Assembly: GCF_002483205.1 (NCBI RefSeq)
Contig: NZ_DLHM01000007.1
Location: forward strand, 744,001-808,000
From: Flavihumibacter sp. UBA7668
Lineage (GTDB): Bacteria > Bacteroidota > Bacteroidia > Chitinophagales > Chitinophagaceae
DNA length: 64,000 nucleotides
Reading direction: 5' to 3'
In this document: positions 32,538 to 41,262 of the stretch, piece by piece
Layout of the letters: each line of letters opens with the position of its first letter
Numbering within the stretch: the stretch's first letter is position 1
Program-made: the position numbers and the translations under genes
The notes under the pieces: model-generated
What the model was told of the DNA's origin: nothing
The model's input: only the letters and a program-made list of their open reading frames with translations
Database searches by the model: none

Positions 32538-35351
32538 ATGCTTACTGCGCTGAAACAATTATTACCGGCTGAACGTATTAAAACCAGTTTATTAGACAGG
32601 GTTTCTTATGCGGCAGATGCCGGCTTTTATTACTTATTGCCACAAGCAATAGTGCAACCGGTTTCGGAAGAGGAAATAGCGGCCTTGTTCAGCTATGCAC
32701 AGGAAGCAAAAATTCCCCTGGTGTTCAGAGCAGGCGGTACCAGCTTATCGGGCCAATCCATTACAGATGGCCTACTGGTGGATCTCAGCAGAGGGTGGAA
32801 GAAAGTAATGCCTGATGAATCAGGAAAAACAGTAACTGTAGGGCCTGGTGTAACGGGTGCCATAGTAAATGCGCGGCTACGAAAGTACCATCGAAAAATT
32901 GGGCCAGACCCGTCAAGCATCAGCGCTGCGATGATGGGTGGAATTCTCTCCAATAATGCAAGCGGAATGTGTTGTGGCGTGGAGCATAACTCCTACCATA
33001 CCACGCGAAGTATCCGATTTATTTTACCCACGGGAGAGGTTTATTCGACAGATAATAAAACAGACTATCATCGCTTCCTGATCAGTGCAACTCAATTGGC
33101 GGAAGAACTTATCAGCATAAAGAAAGAGATAAGTTTTGATACGGCACTCTATTCTAAAATCCGCCAAAAATATACCACCAAAAACACAGTGGGGTATGCG
33201 CTTAATGCCTTTCTTGATTATGAACATCCGTTGGATATATTTGCCCATCTGCTGATTGGAGGAGAAGGTACACTGGCATTTATTTCCGAAGCAGTAATGG
33301 ACACTATCCCAGACAAACCGGAAAAGAGTACAGCACTCATTTATTTTCCAACAATTTTTGCCGCATGCGAAGCCATACAACCGCTAAACGAGGCAGGCGC
33401 AGCGATGGTAGAACTGATGGATCGCGCTTCCTTAAGAGCCATTGAGTTGCTTCCCGGCATGGATCCCTTTGTTCAAACCCTGCCATCAGCTGCCGCTGCA
33501 TTGCTAATTGAATTCCAGGAAGAAAACCGGCAGGATTTAGATAACAGGGTGAAGTGTTTTTTGGAGCAATCCAACACTTTATCGCTGCTTAACAAACCTT
33601 GTTTTACCACCGATCCGGTACAACGGGAATACTTCTGGAAAATTCGGAAAGGACTATTTCCTGCAGTGGGTGCTGTGCGGGCGGCCGGCACTACCGTAAT
33701 TTTGGAAGACATAGCGTTCCCCTTACATAATTTGGGTGCTGCTATTCTTTCTCTACAGGAATTGTTTCAATGTTTTGCTTATGATAATGCCATTATTTTT
33801 GGTCATGCAAAAGATGGAAACATACATTTCGTAGTTACGCAGGCATTTGACACACCAGAAGAAATTAAACGATATGATCATTTTATTAGGCAACTGGTTG
33901 ACCTAGTAGTGAATCGTTATGACGGAACGTTAAAAGCGGAACATGGTACGGGTAGAAACATGGCTCCCTTTGTAAAAGCAGAATGGGGCGCGGATGCGTT
34001 TGCGTTGATGCAGCGAATCAAGAGAGTAGCCGATCCTTCCGGATGCCTTAACCCCGGTGTTATTATTAACGAAAACGAAGCGTCTCATATCCAACACCTG
34101 AAGCAATTACCGGTGGTAGAATCGGAGGTGGATAAATGTATCGAATGCGGATTCTGCGAACCGGTTTGCCCGAGTAGAGGATTGACCATGACACCACGTC
34201 GAAGGATTGTGGCTAGGAGGGTGCTGGCTCAGGTAAAACTTAAGGGTGATAAGAAGTTGGAACAGGAATTGCTTGAACAATATCAATATAATGGTTTGGA
34301 AACCTGTGCCGTGGATGGGTTATGCGCAGGCGCCTGCCCGGTTAATATCAATACCGGCGATTTGGTAAAAAGATTAAGACGTGAGCAACATGGAGTTTGG
34401 TCGAATAGATTGGCCTTGCTAATTGCCCGGCGGATTGCGGTCGTAGAATGGTGCGCACGGCTGGCTATTCAGATGGGCGGTTTTGTAAATAAGATCGCGG
34501 GAGCACAAACCATGACTACTATTACGACCAAACTCCGAAAGCTAATTCCTGCCTTACCTATATGGTCTGCTCAACTTCGCCGTCCACCCGTTTGGAAAGC
34601 AACACCTGCAACACAGGCAGCAGATATACTTTATTTTCCCGCCTGTATTTCGCGGTTGCTGGGTGGCTCGCCAACCGGCAAAAAGAATCAGTTGGATACA
34701 TTTCTTGAGCTGGCTGAAAAAGCGGGTATTGGTGTTAAGGTAGGCGATAATTTAATGGGTAGTTGTTGTGGACAGATCTTTCATTCAAAGGGTTTGAGTA
34801 AAGCCTATCAGCACACTGCCAATGATATCGTAGATCGTTTATGGAAAGCAAGCAACGGTGGTACATTGCCGGTTGTTATTGATATCAGTTCGTGTGCGTT
34901 TACTTTTCAAGGAATTGAATCGGTATTGTCAACAGAAAACAAGATTCGTTTCAAACAGATCCGTTTAATGGACAGTATTGATTTTTTGCATGAAATGGTT
35001 TTACCATCGTGTAAGGTTGGTGTTAAGAAAGAAAAGGTTGTTCTGCATCCGGTTTGTACACTCAAAAAAACAGGGACGGAGGAAAAATTCAAAGCCATTG
35101 CACAAAAATTTTCGAATGAAGTTATTTGGCCTGCACAAGCTGGTTGTTGCGGTATGGCGGGTGATCGCGGATTTCTTTTTCCTGAACTAACAGCCTCAGC
35201 TACTCAGGCAGAAGCAGAAGAAGTTCGAACCTATTCCGCTGATGGTTATTATTCAACTACACGTACCTGTGAAATAGCCATGACCGATGCAGTGAAGAAA
35301 AATTACGAATCACTTCTTTACCTCGTGAATGAATGTACAGAACATAGGTAA
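32538..35351 (+). CDS. FAD/Fe-S lactate/glycolate-type dehydrogenase
   Basis: A 937-aa fusion, paralogous in order to the one at 6687. Start at 32538; a frame from 32511 would overlap the hydrolase gene. FAD-binding PCMH domain (about 30-255, F-R-A-G-G-T-S-L-S-G-Q), FAD-oxidase C domain (about 260-510, A-E-H-G-T-G-R-N-M-A-P-F), two [4Fe-4S] cysteine sets (Cys534-x2-Cys537-x2-Cys540-x3-Cys544 and Cys590-x5-Cys596-x3-Cys600) and a C-terminal cysteine-rich domain with two C-C-G motifs (G-S-C-C-G and A-G-C-C-G). The parts equal GlcD plus GlcF of glycolate oxidase, or LldE-like modules. Expected to oxidise the lactate or glycolate made by the FAH enzyme and feed electrons to quinone. Annotated relatives are often D-lactate enzymes, so chirality is an open point. 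Confidence 0.92.
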   Translation: MLTALKQLLPAERIKTSLLDRVSYAADAGFYYLLPQAIVQPVSEEEIAALFSYAQEAKIPLVFRAGGTSLSGQSITDGLLVDLSRGWKKVMPDESGKTVTVGPGVTGAIVNARLRKYHRKIGPDPSSISAAMMGGILSNNASGMCCGVEHNSYHTTRSIRFILPTGEVYSTDNKTDYHRFLISATQLAEELISIKKEISFDTALYSKIRQKYTTKNTVGYALNAFLDYEHPLDIFAHLLIGGEGTLAFISEAVMDTIPDKPEKSTALIYFPTIFAACEAIQPLNEAGAAMVELMDRASLRAIELLPGMDPFVQTLPSAAAALLIEFQEENRQDLDNRVKCFLEQSNTLSLLNKPCFTTDPVQREYFWKIRKGLFPAVGAVRAAGTTVILEDIAFPLHNLGAAILSLQELFQCFAYDNAIIFGHAKDGNIHFVVTQAFDTPEEIKRYDHFIRQLVDLVVNRYDGTLKAEHGTGRNMAPFVKAEWGADAFALMQRIKRVADPSGCLNPGVIINENEASHIQHLKQLPVVESEVDKCIECGFCEPVCPSRGLTMTPRRRIVARRVLAQVKLKGDKKLEQELLEQYQYNGLETCAVDGLCAGACPVNINTGDLVKRLRREQHGVWSNRLALLIARRIAVVEWCARLAIQMGGFVNKIAGAQTMTTITTKLRKLIPALPIWSAQLRRPPVWKATPATQAADILYFPACISRLLGGSPTGKKNQLDTFLELAEKAGIGVKVGDNLMGSCCGQIFHSKGLSKAYQHTANDIVDRLWKASNGGTLPVVIDISSCAFTFQGIESVLSTENKIRFKQIRLMDSIDFLHEMVLPSCKVGVKKEKVVLHPVCTLKKTGTEEKFKAIAQKFSNEVIWPAQAGCCGMAGDRGFLFPELTASATQAEAEEVRTYSADGYYSTTRTCEIAMTDAVKKNYESLLYLVNECTEHR

Positions 35352-35403
35352 CCAGGTTAAACAACCGGATAATACTATGATATTTATTTGCAATTGCCCG
35401 ATC

Positions 35404-35411
35404 TAGATTTG
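35404..35411 (+). promoter_or_regulatory. Possible -7 element TAGATTTG upstream of ppsA
   Basis: TAGATTTG matches the Bacteroidota -7 consensus TAnnTTTG exactly and lies 48 bp before the ppsA start. The nearest TTTG upstream (35387-35390) is only 13 bp away, shorter than the usual ~19, so this is a weak promoter call. Confidence 0.25.
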
Positions 35412-35459
35412 CATTATTCCCACCTCAGTATTGCCAACAAAAACTGCAAATCTCAAATA

Positions 35460-37898
35460 ATGAACACGAATAGTCTAATTGTTCCCCTTCACCATGTGGG
35501 GATGCAACACCTTGAATATGTAGGAGGTAAAAATGCATCCCTGGGTGAAATGCTGCAACACCTAAGTCCGCTTGGTATAAGGATTCCAAATGGCTTCGTA
35601 ATAACCGTTCGCGTGTACAAACTATTTTTACAATCGAACGATCTGGAGCCGGCGATTAAATCTATCATCAAAGAAATTGATTTTGAAAACCTGGAATCTT
35701 TACGGAAGGCAGGTAAAAAAATCAGGCAGATGATTCGCAACACAAAATTTCCAAAGGATATAAGTGAGCGGATTATCGACTCCTACCTGCATTTGTCTGA
35801 GGAGTATAAAATCCAGGATGTAGACGTGGCTGTTCGCTCTTCTGCAACAGCCGAAGACTTACCCGATGCATCTTTTGCCGGGCAGCAGGAAACGTATCTG
35901 AATGTACGTGGACCGGCTTCCCTGATTGATGCAGTTCGGAATTGTTTTGCTTCTTTGTTTACTGATCGTGCTATAAGTTACCGTGAGAATTTCGGATACA
36001 ATCATTTTGATCTTGCCCTTTCAGTTTGTGTTCAGAAAATGGTACGATCAGATCTGGCCAGTTCCGGTGTTGCTTTTTCATTGGATACCGAAAGTGGCTT
36101 TAAAGACGTGGTAGTGATCAATGGTTCCTATGGGCTTGGGGAAATGGTGGTGCAGGGTGCGGTATCGCCCGATGAATTCATTGTATTTAAACCAACGTTG
36201 AAAGGTGGATACCAGTCTATTATTGAACGCAAGCTGGGCAACAAGGATAAGATGATGATTTATGGTGATAACCCTGATGAACGCGTTACCATTATACCTA
36301 CTGAATCTTATATGCGCACAAAATTCTGTTTGGAAGAAGACCAGGCCCTGCAACTGGCAGATTGGGTTGTACGAATTGAGGACTATTACACAAAGCTAAA
36401 AGGATATTGGTGCCCGATGGATGTGGAATGGGCGATTGATGGAAAATCCAATCAGTTGTTTATTGTACAGGCAAGGCCGGAAACGATTCATTCGCAAAAG
36501 AAAAAACAGGTGTTTACCGAATACCAGATACATGATGCAGGCAGAGAAGAGCGGTTGGTATCGAAGGGAATTGCTGTTGGCGATAAACTCGCATCTGGTC
36601 AGGTAAATATTTTGTACTCGCTTGATAAGCGGGTGGCAGATGGGCACGAATTTAAAGCAGGTGATGTATTGGTGACCGATATGACCGATCCTGACTGGGA
36701 GCCGATAATGAAAAAAGCGTCTGCTATCATTACCAATAAAGGTGGAAGAACCTGTCATGCAGCAATTGTTGCGCGCGAAATGGGTGTGCCTGCAATCGTA
36801 GGTTGTGGCAATGCTACCGATTTGTTGAAGAATGGTCAGTTGGTTACGGCCTCCTGCGCAGAAGGAGATATTGGTTTTATTTATGATGGTGTGCTGGAGT
36901 TTACAAAGACTGAAGTGGATCTGACACAGCTTGCTACCCTGCGTACTCCGCTGATGTTTAATGTAGGTTCTCCGAATATGGCATTTCATTTTTCTCAATT
37001 ACCAAACCAGGGTGTAGGGTTGGCCAGAGAAGAATTTATCATCAACAATTTTATTCAGGTGCATCCGATGGCGTTATTACGTCATAAAACACTGGGTGAT
37101 GCAGCACTGTCGGAAAAAATTGAGCAGTTGATTGCTGGTTTTGAAAATGAAGAAACATTTTTCATTCATAAACTTTCCTACGGAATTGCCCGTATTGCCG
37201 CTGCGTTTTATCCGAAAAAAGTAATTGTTCGTTTTTCTGACTTTAAAAGCAATGAGTATTTTAATTTATTGGGTGGCAAGTATTTTGAACCGTCTGAAGA
37301 GAATCCAATGATTGGCTGGAGGGGTGCGTCGAGGTATTATTCCGATGCGTATAAAGACGCGTTCAAAATGGAATGTAAAGCGATCCGCCTGGTGAGAGAA
37401 ACAATCGGGTTGAATAATGTGGTAGTGATGATTCCATTTTGCAGAACTGTTAATGAATTACTGAAAGTGCAGGCTGTTATGAAAGAGTGTGGGTTGGAAC
37501 GTGGAAAGGAAGGGCTGGAAATTTATCTCATGGCTGAGTTGCCATCTAATATCCTGATGGCTGATGAATTTGCAGATCATATCGACGGATTCTCCATCGG
37601 CTCAAATGATCTTACACAATTAACGTTGGGGCTTGATCGTGATTCATCATTGGTTTCTCATTTGTTTGATGAAAGAAATGAAGCAGTAAAGAAGATGATT
37701 GAGCAATTGATCAGGGTTGCAAAAAACAGGAATGTGAAAGTAGGTATTTGCGGTCAGGGTCCTTCAGACTATCCTGATTTTGCTCAGTTTCTGGTAGAGC
37801 AGGAAATAGATAGCATTTCTGTTACTCCGGATTCTCTGGTAAAAACAACCCTGGCCATACAGGCGGTTGAAGCAAAGCTATTCACTAACAAAGCATAA
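35460..37898 (+). CDS. ppsA: Phosphoenolpyruvate synthase
   Basis: An 812-aa PEP synthase (pyruvate, water dikinase), which turns pyruvate and ATP into PEP, AMP and phosphate. Start at 35460; a longer open frame from 35388 lacks support. N-terminal ATP-grasp domain (about 15-345) opens with Y-V-G-G-K-N-A-S-L-G-E-M and holds A-V-R-S-S-A-T-A-E-D-L-P-D-A-S-F-A-G-Q; central swivelling domain has the phosphorylated His433 in G-G-R-T-C-H-A-A-I-V-A-R; C-terminal PEP/pyruvate barrel (about 470-800) has G-L-A-R-E-E-F-I and G-S-N-D-L-T-Q-L-T-L-G. All key motifs are intact. It lies 108 bp after the lactate/glycolate-type dehydrogenase, so it would lift the pyruvate made by the operon back into gluconeogenesis. 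The Gfo/Idh gene follows after 4 bp. Confidence 0.96.
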   Translation: MNTNSLIVPLHHVGMQHLEYVGGKNASLGEMLQHLSPLGIRIPNGFVITVRVYKLFLQSNDLEPAIKSIIKEIDFENLESLRKAGKKIRQMIRNTKFPKDISERIIDSYLHLSEEYKIQDVDVAVRSSATAEDLPDASFAGQQETYLNVRGPASLIDAVRNCFASLFTDRAISYRENFGYNHFDLALSVCVQKMVRSDLASSGVAFSLDTESGFKDVVVINGSYGLGEMVVQGAVSPDEFIVFKPTLKGGYQSIIERKLGNKDKMMIYGDNPDERVTIIPTESYMRTKFCLEEDQALQLADWVVRIEDYYTKLKGYWCPMDVEWAIDGKSNQLFIVQARPETIHSQKKKQVFTEYQIHDAGREERLVSKGIAVGDKLASGQVNILYSLDKRVADGHEFKAGDVLVTDMTDPDWEPIMKKASAIITNKGGRTCHAAIVAREMGVPAIVGCGNATDLLKNGQLVTASCAEGDIGFIYDGVLEFTKTEVDLTQLATLRTPLMFNVGSPNMAFHFSQLPNQGVGLAREEFIINNFIQVHPMALLRHKTLGDAALSEKIEQLIAGFENEETFFIHKLSYGIARIAAAFYPKKVIVRFSDFKSNEYFNLLGGKYFEPSEENPMIGWRGASRYYSDAYKDAFKMECKAIRLVRETIGLNNVVVMIPFCRTVNELLKVQAVMKECGLERGKEGLEIYLMAELPSNILMADEFADHIDGFSIGSNDLTQLTLGLDRDSSLVSHLFDERNEAVKKMIEQLIRVAKNRNVKVGICGQGPSDYPDFAQFLVEQEIDSISVTPDSLVKTTLAIQAVEAKLFTNKA

Positions 37899-37902
37899 AG
37901 AA

Positions 37903-39084
37903 ATGAAAAGAAAACTTCGTATGGGCATGATTGGTGGAGGAAATGATTCCTTCATCGGTGGAATTCACCGCATGGCGGCGAATCTCGACGGCCTAATTGA
38001 ATTGTGCTGTGGTGCACTAAGCATTGTACCTGAAAAGGCAATTGAATCGGGCCGTCAGCTTTTTCTTCCGGAAAACAGAATCTATCTTACTTATGAGGAT
38101 ATGATTCAGCGGGAAGCGGCACTTCCCCCGGATCTGCGAATGGATTTTGTAACGATTGTAACGCCCAATCACGCACATTTTGCACCTGCTATGATGGCGC
38201 TGGACCATGGATTTCATGTGGTCATCGAAAAACCGATTACGTTCTCCCTGGAAGAGGCCCGTCAGCTGGAACAGAAACAGCGCGAAAAAGGTTTGTTGCT
38301 TTGCCTTACGCATACCTATTCAGGTTATCCTATGGTGAAACAGGCGCGGGAAATGATCAGGTCGGGCCTGTTTGGCGAAATCCGCAAAGTATGGGTGGAG
38401 TATCCGCAGGGATGGTTGAGTCAGTTATTGGAAAGAGAAGGAAATGCACAGGCATCCTGGCGTACGGATCCGAAAAAAAGTGGCAAGAGTGGTTGTATGG
38501 GAGATATTGGAACGCATGCTGCGCATCTGGCAGAGTATGTAACGGGCCTGCGAATAACCGCAGTTTGCGCAGACCTGAACACCTTTGTTAAAGGACGCCA
38601 GTTGGAAGATGATGGAAATGTACTGTTGCGGTTCAATAATGGTGCTGCCGGTGTATTGATGGCATCACAGGTAGCTGCCGGAGAGGAAAATGGTATCCGC
38701 ATCCGCTTGTATGGGGAGACGGGTGGTTTGGAATGGTACCAGCATGAACCCAATTCACTGCAGGTAAAATGGAGAGATGCTCCCCTTCAGGTATTGCGTG
38801 CAGGCGCTAATTATGGTGGCAGACTTTCCTCTTTTGCATTGCAGAATTGCCGCACACCGGGTGGTCATCCGGAAGGTTATATAGAAGCATTCGGAAATAT
38901 CTACAGGAATTTTGCATTAAGCCTGTCGGCCAAACTCGACGGAACCCATGCCACGGCAGAAATGAGCGATTATCCTGGTGTGGTCGATGGAGTTAGAGGC
39001 ATGGTGTTTATTGATACGGTAATTGAATCAGGTGAAAGCGAAACCAAATGGACCGCTTTTCCAGAAACCCGGCTGACCGATTAA
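37903..39084 (+). CDS. Gfo/Idh/MocA family oxidoreductase
   Basis: A 393-aa NAD(P)-dependent sugar oxidoreductase. The start at 37903 follows ppsA by 4 bp. The Rossmann domain (about 5-135) begins M-G-M-I-G-G-G-N-D-S-F-I-G-G-I-H-R and includes I-V-T-P-N-H-A-H-F and V-I-E-K-P-I-T-F, the usual nicotinamide-binding E-K-P motif. The C-terminal alpha/beta domain (about 140-390) holds G-D-I-G-T-H-A-A-H-L-A-E-Y, the conserved His-containing active-site segment. Unlike many Bacteroidota members it has no Tat or Sec signal, so it is cytoplasmic. Paired 30 bp upstream of a TIM-barrel isomerase gene, a pairing known from inositol, levoglucosan and 3-keto-sugar pathways. Substrate unknown. Confidence 0.92.
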   Translation: MKRKLRMGMIGGGNDSFIGGIHRMAANLDGLIELCCGALSIVPEKAIESGRQLFLPENRIYLTYEDMIQREAALPPDLRMDFVTIVTPNHAHFAPAMMALDHGFHVVIEKPITFSLEEARQLEQKQREKGLLLCLTHTYSGYPMVKQAREMIRSGLFGEIRKVWVEYPQGWLSQLLEREGNAQASWRTDPKKSGKSGCMGDIGTHAAHLAEYVTGLRITAVCADLNTFVKGRQLEDDGNVLLRFNNGAAGVLMASQVAAGEENGIRIRLYGETGGLEWYQHEPNSLQVKWRDAPLQVLRAGANYGGRLSSFALQNCRTPGGHPEGYIEAFGNIYRNFALSLSAKLDGTHATAEMSDYPGVVDGVRGMVFIDTVIESGESETKWTAFPETRLTD

Positions 39085-39114
39085 TTTGATCCATCTTTAA
39101 AAACAACGATTGCT

Positions 39115-40167
39115 ATGACAACAATAAAAGGTCCGGGTATTTTCCTGGCACAATTCATGGGTGAACAAGCCCCCTTCCATACCCTCGAATCAATTTGCCA
39201 ATGGGCAGCAGGTTTGGGGTTCAAAGGCGTGCAACTACCAAGCTGGGATAACCGGTGTATCAATTTGCAACTTGCTGCCGAAAGCAAAACCTATGCTGAG
39301 GAGGTAAAAGGAATCGTATCCGCAGCCGGATTGGAAATTACGGAGCTGTCCACTCACTTGCAAGGTCAACTGATTGCTGTACATCCTGCATACAATGAAT
39401 TATTCGATGGGTTTGCGCCGGCAGATTATCACGGTAATGCACAAGCGAGAACAGCCTGGGCGGTGCAACAGCTAAAATATGCTTCAAGAGCCTCAGCCAA
39501 TCTCGGGCTTACGGCACACGCCACATTCAGTGGAAGTCTTTTATGGCATACAGTTTATCCCTGGCCACAAAGACCTCCTGGTTTGGTGGAAACCGGATTT
39601 GGCGAATTAGCCAACCGGTGGCGCCCGATACTGGATGAGTTTGACAAATACGGTGTGGATCTGTGTTATGAAATCCATCCCGGAGAAGATCTGCACGACG
39701 GGGTTAGTTATGAACGCTTTCTGGATGCTGTGAACGGGCATGCCCGTGCGTGTATATTATACGATCCCTCACATCTTCTGTTGCAATGTATGGATTACCT
39801 CAGCTTTCTTGATATTTATCGCGATCGAATCCGTGCCTTTCATGTAAAGGATGCAGAATTTAATCCTTCAGGAAGGCAAGGAGTTTATGGCGGTTATTCG
39901 GGGTGGATTCAACGGGCAGGAAGATTTCGCTCCCTGGGTGATGGCCAAGTTGATTTCAAATCAATATTTAGCAGATTGACAGCCAATAATTTTTCGGGAT
40001 GGGCTGTAATGGAATGGGAGTGTTGCCTGAAACATCCGGAAGATGGTGCAAAAGAAGGAGCTGCCTTTATAAAAGATAATATTATTAGGGTAACGCAGAA
40101 AACCTTTGATGATTTTGCTGCCACCGGAAACAATGAAGAACAAAACCGACGACTATTAGGACTATAG
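39115..40167 (+). CDS. Sugar phosphate isomerase/epimerase family TIM barrel
   Basis: A 350-aa cytoplasmic xylose isomerase-like TIM barrel. Visible strands and metal-site segments include G-F-K-G-V-Q-L-P-S-W-D near the start, E-L-S-T-H-L-Q-G-Q, V-D-L-C-Y-E-I-H-P-G-E-D-L-H-D-G, I-L-Y-D-P-S-H-L, R-A-F-H-V-K-D-A-E-F and G-W-A-V-M-E-W-E-C; the Glu/Asp/His/Glu set for a divalent metal appears complete. Members isomerise or epimerise free or keto sugars and inosose derivatives. It is the last gene of the plus-strand catabolic run, 30 bp after Gfo/Idh and ending 14 bp from the stop of the convergent AraC gene. The two together suggest oxidation followed by isomerisation of a cyclic sugar. Confidence 0.92.
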   Translation: MTTIKGPGIFLAQFMGEQAPFHTLESICQWAAGLGFKGVQLPSWDNRCINLQLAAESKTYAEEVKGIVSAAGLEITELSTHLQGQLIAVHPAYNELFDGFAPADYHGNAQARTAWAVQQLKYASRASANLGLTAHATFSGSLLWHTVYPWPQRPPGLVETGFGELANRWRPILDEFDKYGVDLCYEIHPGEDLHDGVSYERFLDAVNGHARACILYDPSHLLLQCMDYLSFLDIYRDRIRAFHVKDAEFNPSGRQGVYGGYSGWIQRAGRFRSLGDGQVDFKSIFSRLTANNFSGWAVMEWECCLKHPEDGAKEGAAFIKDNIIRVTQKTFDDFAATGNNEEQNRRLLGL

Positions 40168-40181
40168 GCCGGTGTTAAGCA

Positions 40182-41075
40182 TTAAGCCACAAGCCCCTTT
40201 CTTATACTTATTTTGTATTGGTAGGGGCTTTGGTTATTATGGTCTTTGAAGACTTTACAGAAATGAGAACTGGAACTATACCCACAGGCGTAGGCGATAT
40301 CGGAAATGGACTGATCTTTTTCCAGCAATAATTTCCGTGCATGTTCCATGCGAAGGTCTTCGAGGTATTGAGAAAAACTTTTCTTGGTTCGATTCTTAAA
40401 ATACCGGCAGAAAGATTGCTCCTTCATGCAGGCTACAGAGGCAATCTGTTTCAGTGAAATATGCTCATGCAGATTTTCTTTCAGAAATTTGATCACCTCA
40501 ATCAGGCGATCTGAATCTGTGGCTTCAATAGTTGTAAGGTCGGAGTTTACAATAAAGGTTTTTTCTTCCGAAATGGAAATCAGGTGCATAATCTGTAGCA
40601 ATCCCTCCACTTTTTCAAATCCTGTTTTTGTGGAAAGCGCCATCAGCTTATCTGCAATAATATTTCGGGTTTCACCCAGAATTTTGATTCCTTTCGATGC
40701 CTGCTGAATCATTTCCCGGATTGAATCGAACTCCTTCATTGACTCAAAAAACTGCTGGAACATTTTGGGGTTGAAGTAAGTAACAATAACCTTCGACTGA
40801 AGGTTAGAATTCTCTTCATAAAAAGCAGCATCACTGAGCCAGATATGCGGTACATAAGAGCCAATGAACACCATATCACCCGATTCGAACATTTCAACCT
40901 TGTTGCCGATAATGCGCTTGCCGAATCCTTCCAGAACAAAAACAAGTTCTAGTTCAGGGTGTGCATGAAAAGAAGGTTGTGAATGATAAGGAGAAGCAAG
41001 AAATGGCTGACTTCTCATATCTACATGCATGAAGTCATTGATCAGCGGTGTTATTTCAGTCTGTAAAAGCCTCAT
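40182..41075 (-). CDS. AraC family transcriptional regulator
   Basis: A 297-aa regulator (start MRLLQTEITP at 41075; an upstream in-frame ATG at 41123 would add 16 residues). N-terminal cupin-like sensing domain (about 25-120) has S-F-H-A-H-P-E-L-E-L-V-F-V-L-E-G-F-G-K-R and G-D-M-V-F-I-G-S-Y-V-P-H. The C-terminal double helix-turn-helix (about 195-290) has I-S-L-K-Q-I-A-S-V-A-C-M-K-E-Q-S-F-C-R-Y-F-K and I-S-D-I-A-Y-A-C-G-Y-S-S-S-S-H-F-C-K-V-F-K. It probably binds a sugar and activates nearby promoters. It is divergent from the GH127 gene (about 190 bp between starts) and convergent with the catabolic operon, so the GH127/SusCD locus is the first candidate target. Confidence 0.94.
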   Translation of the reverse strand: MRLLQTEITPLINDFMHVDMRSQPFLASPYHSQPSFHAHPELELVFVLEGFGKRIIGNKVEMFESGDMVFIGSYVPHIWLSDAAFYEENSNLQSKVIVTYFNPKMFQQFFESMKEFDSIREMIQQASKGIKILGETRNIIADKLMALSTKTGFEKVEGLLQIMHLISISEEKTFIVNSDLTTIEATDSDRLIEVIKFLKENLHEHISLKQIASVACMKEQSFCRYFKNRTKKSFSQYLEDLRMEHARKLLLEKDQSISDIAYACGYSSSSHFCKVFKDHNNQSPYQYKISIRKGLVA

Positions 41076-41262
41076 CCTAGGACGAATTAGTCGCAAAATA
41101 GAAAGTAAATGAAAAGTAAACATTATTTCGGAGATCTAATAATAAATTATCACGGTTTTGTCATGACCAGGGGAAAATGTTAAACAGATAGCATACCGGG
41201 TTAACTACAGAACATTTTAGTTGCCATTGATTCAGTTATTTTAAAGCATAAATTAATGCGTT

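Noticed and set aside
35387..35411. TTTG (35387) plus TAGATTTG (35404) as a full Bacteroidota promoter
   Set aside because: Spacing of 13 bp is too short for the usual pair; only the -7-like element was kept, at low confidence.
40191..40230. AAGCCCCT/AGGGGCTT hairpin at the 3' end of the AraC gene as a terminator
   Set aside because: The 24-nt loop is long, there is no proper T-run on either side, and it lies within the coding sequence of the AraC gene.
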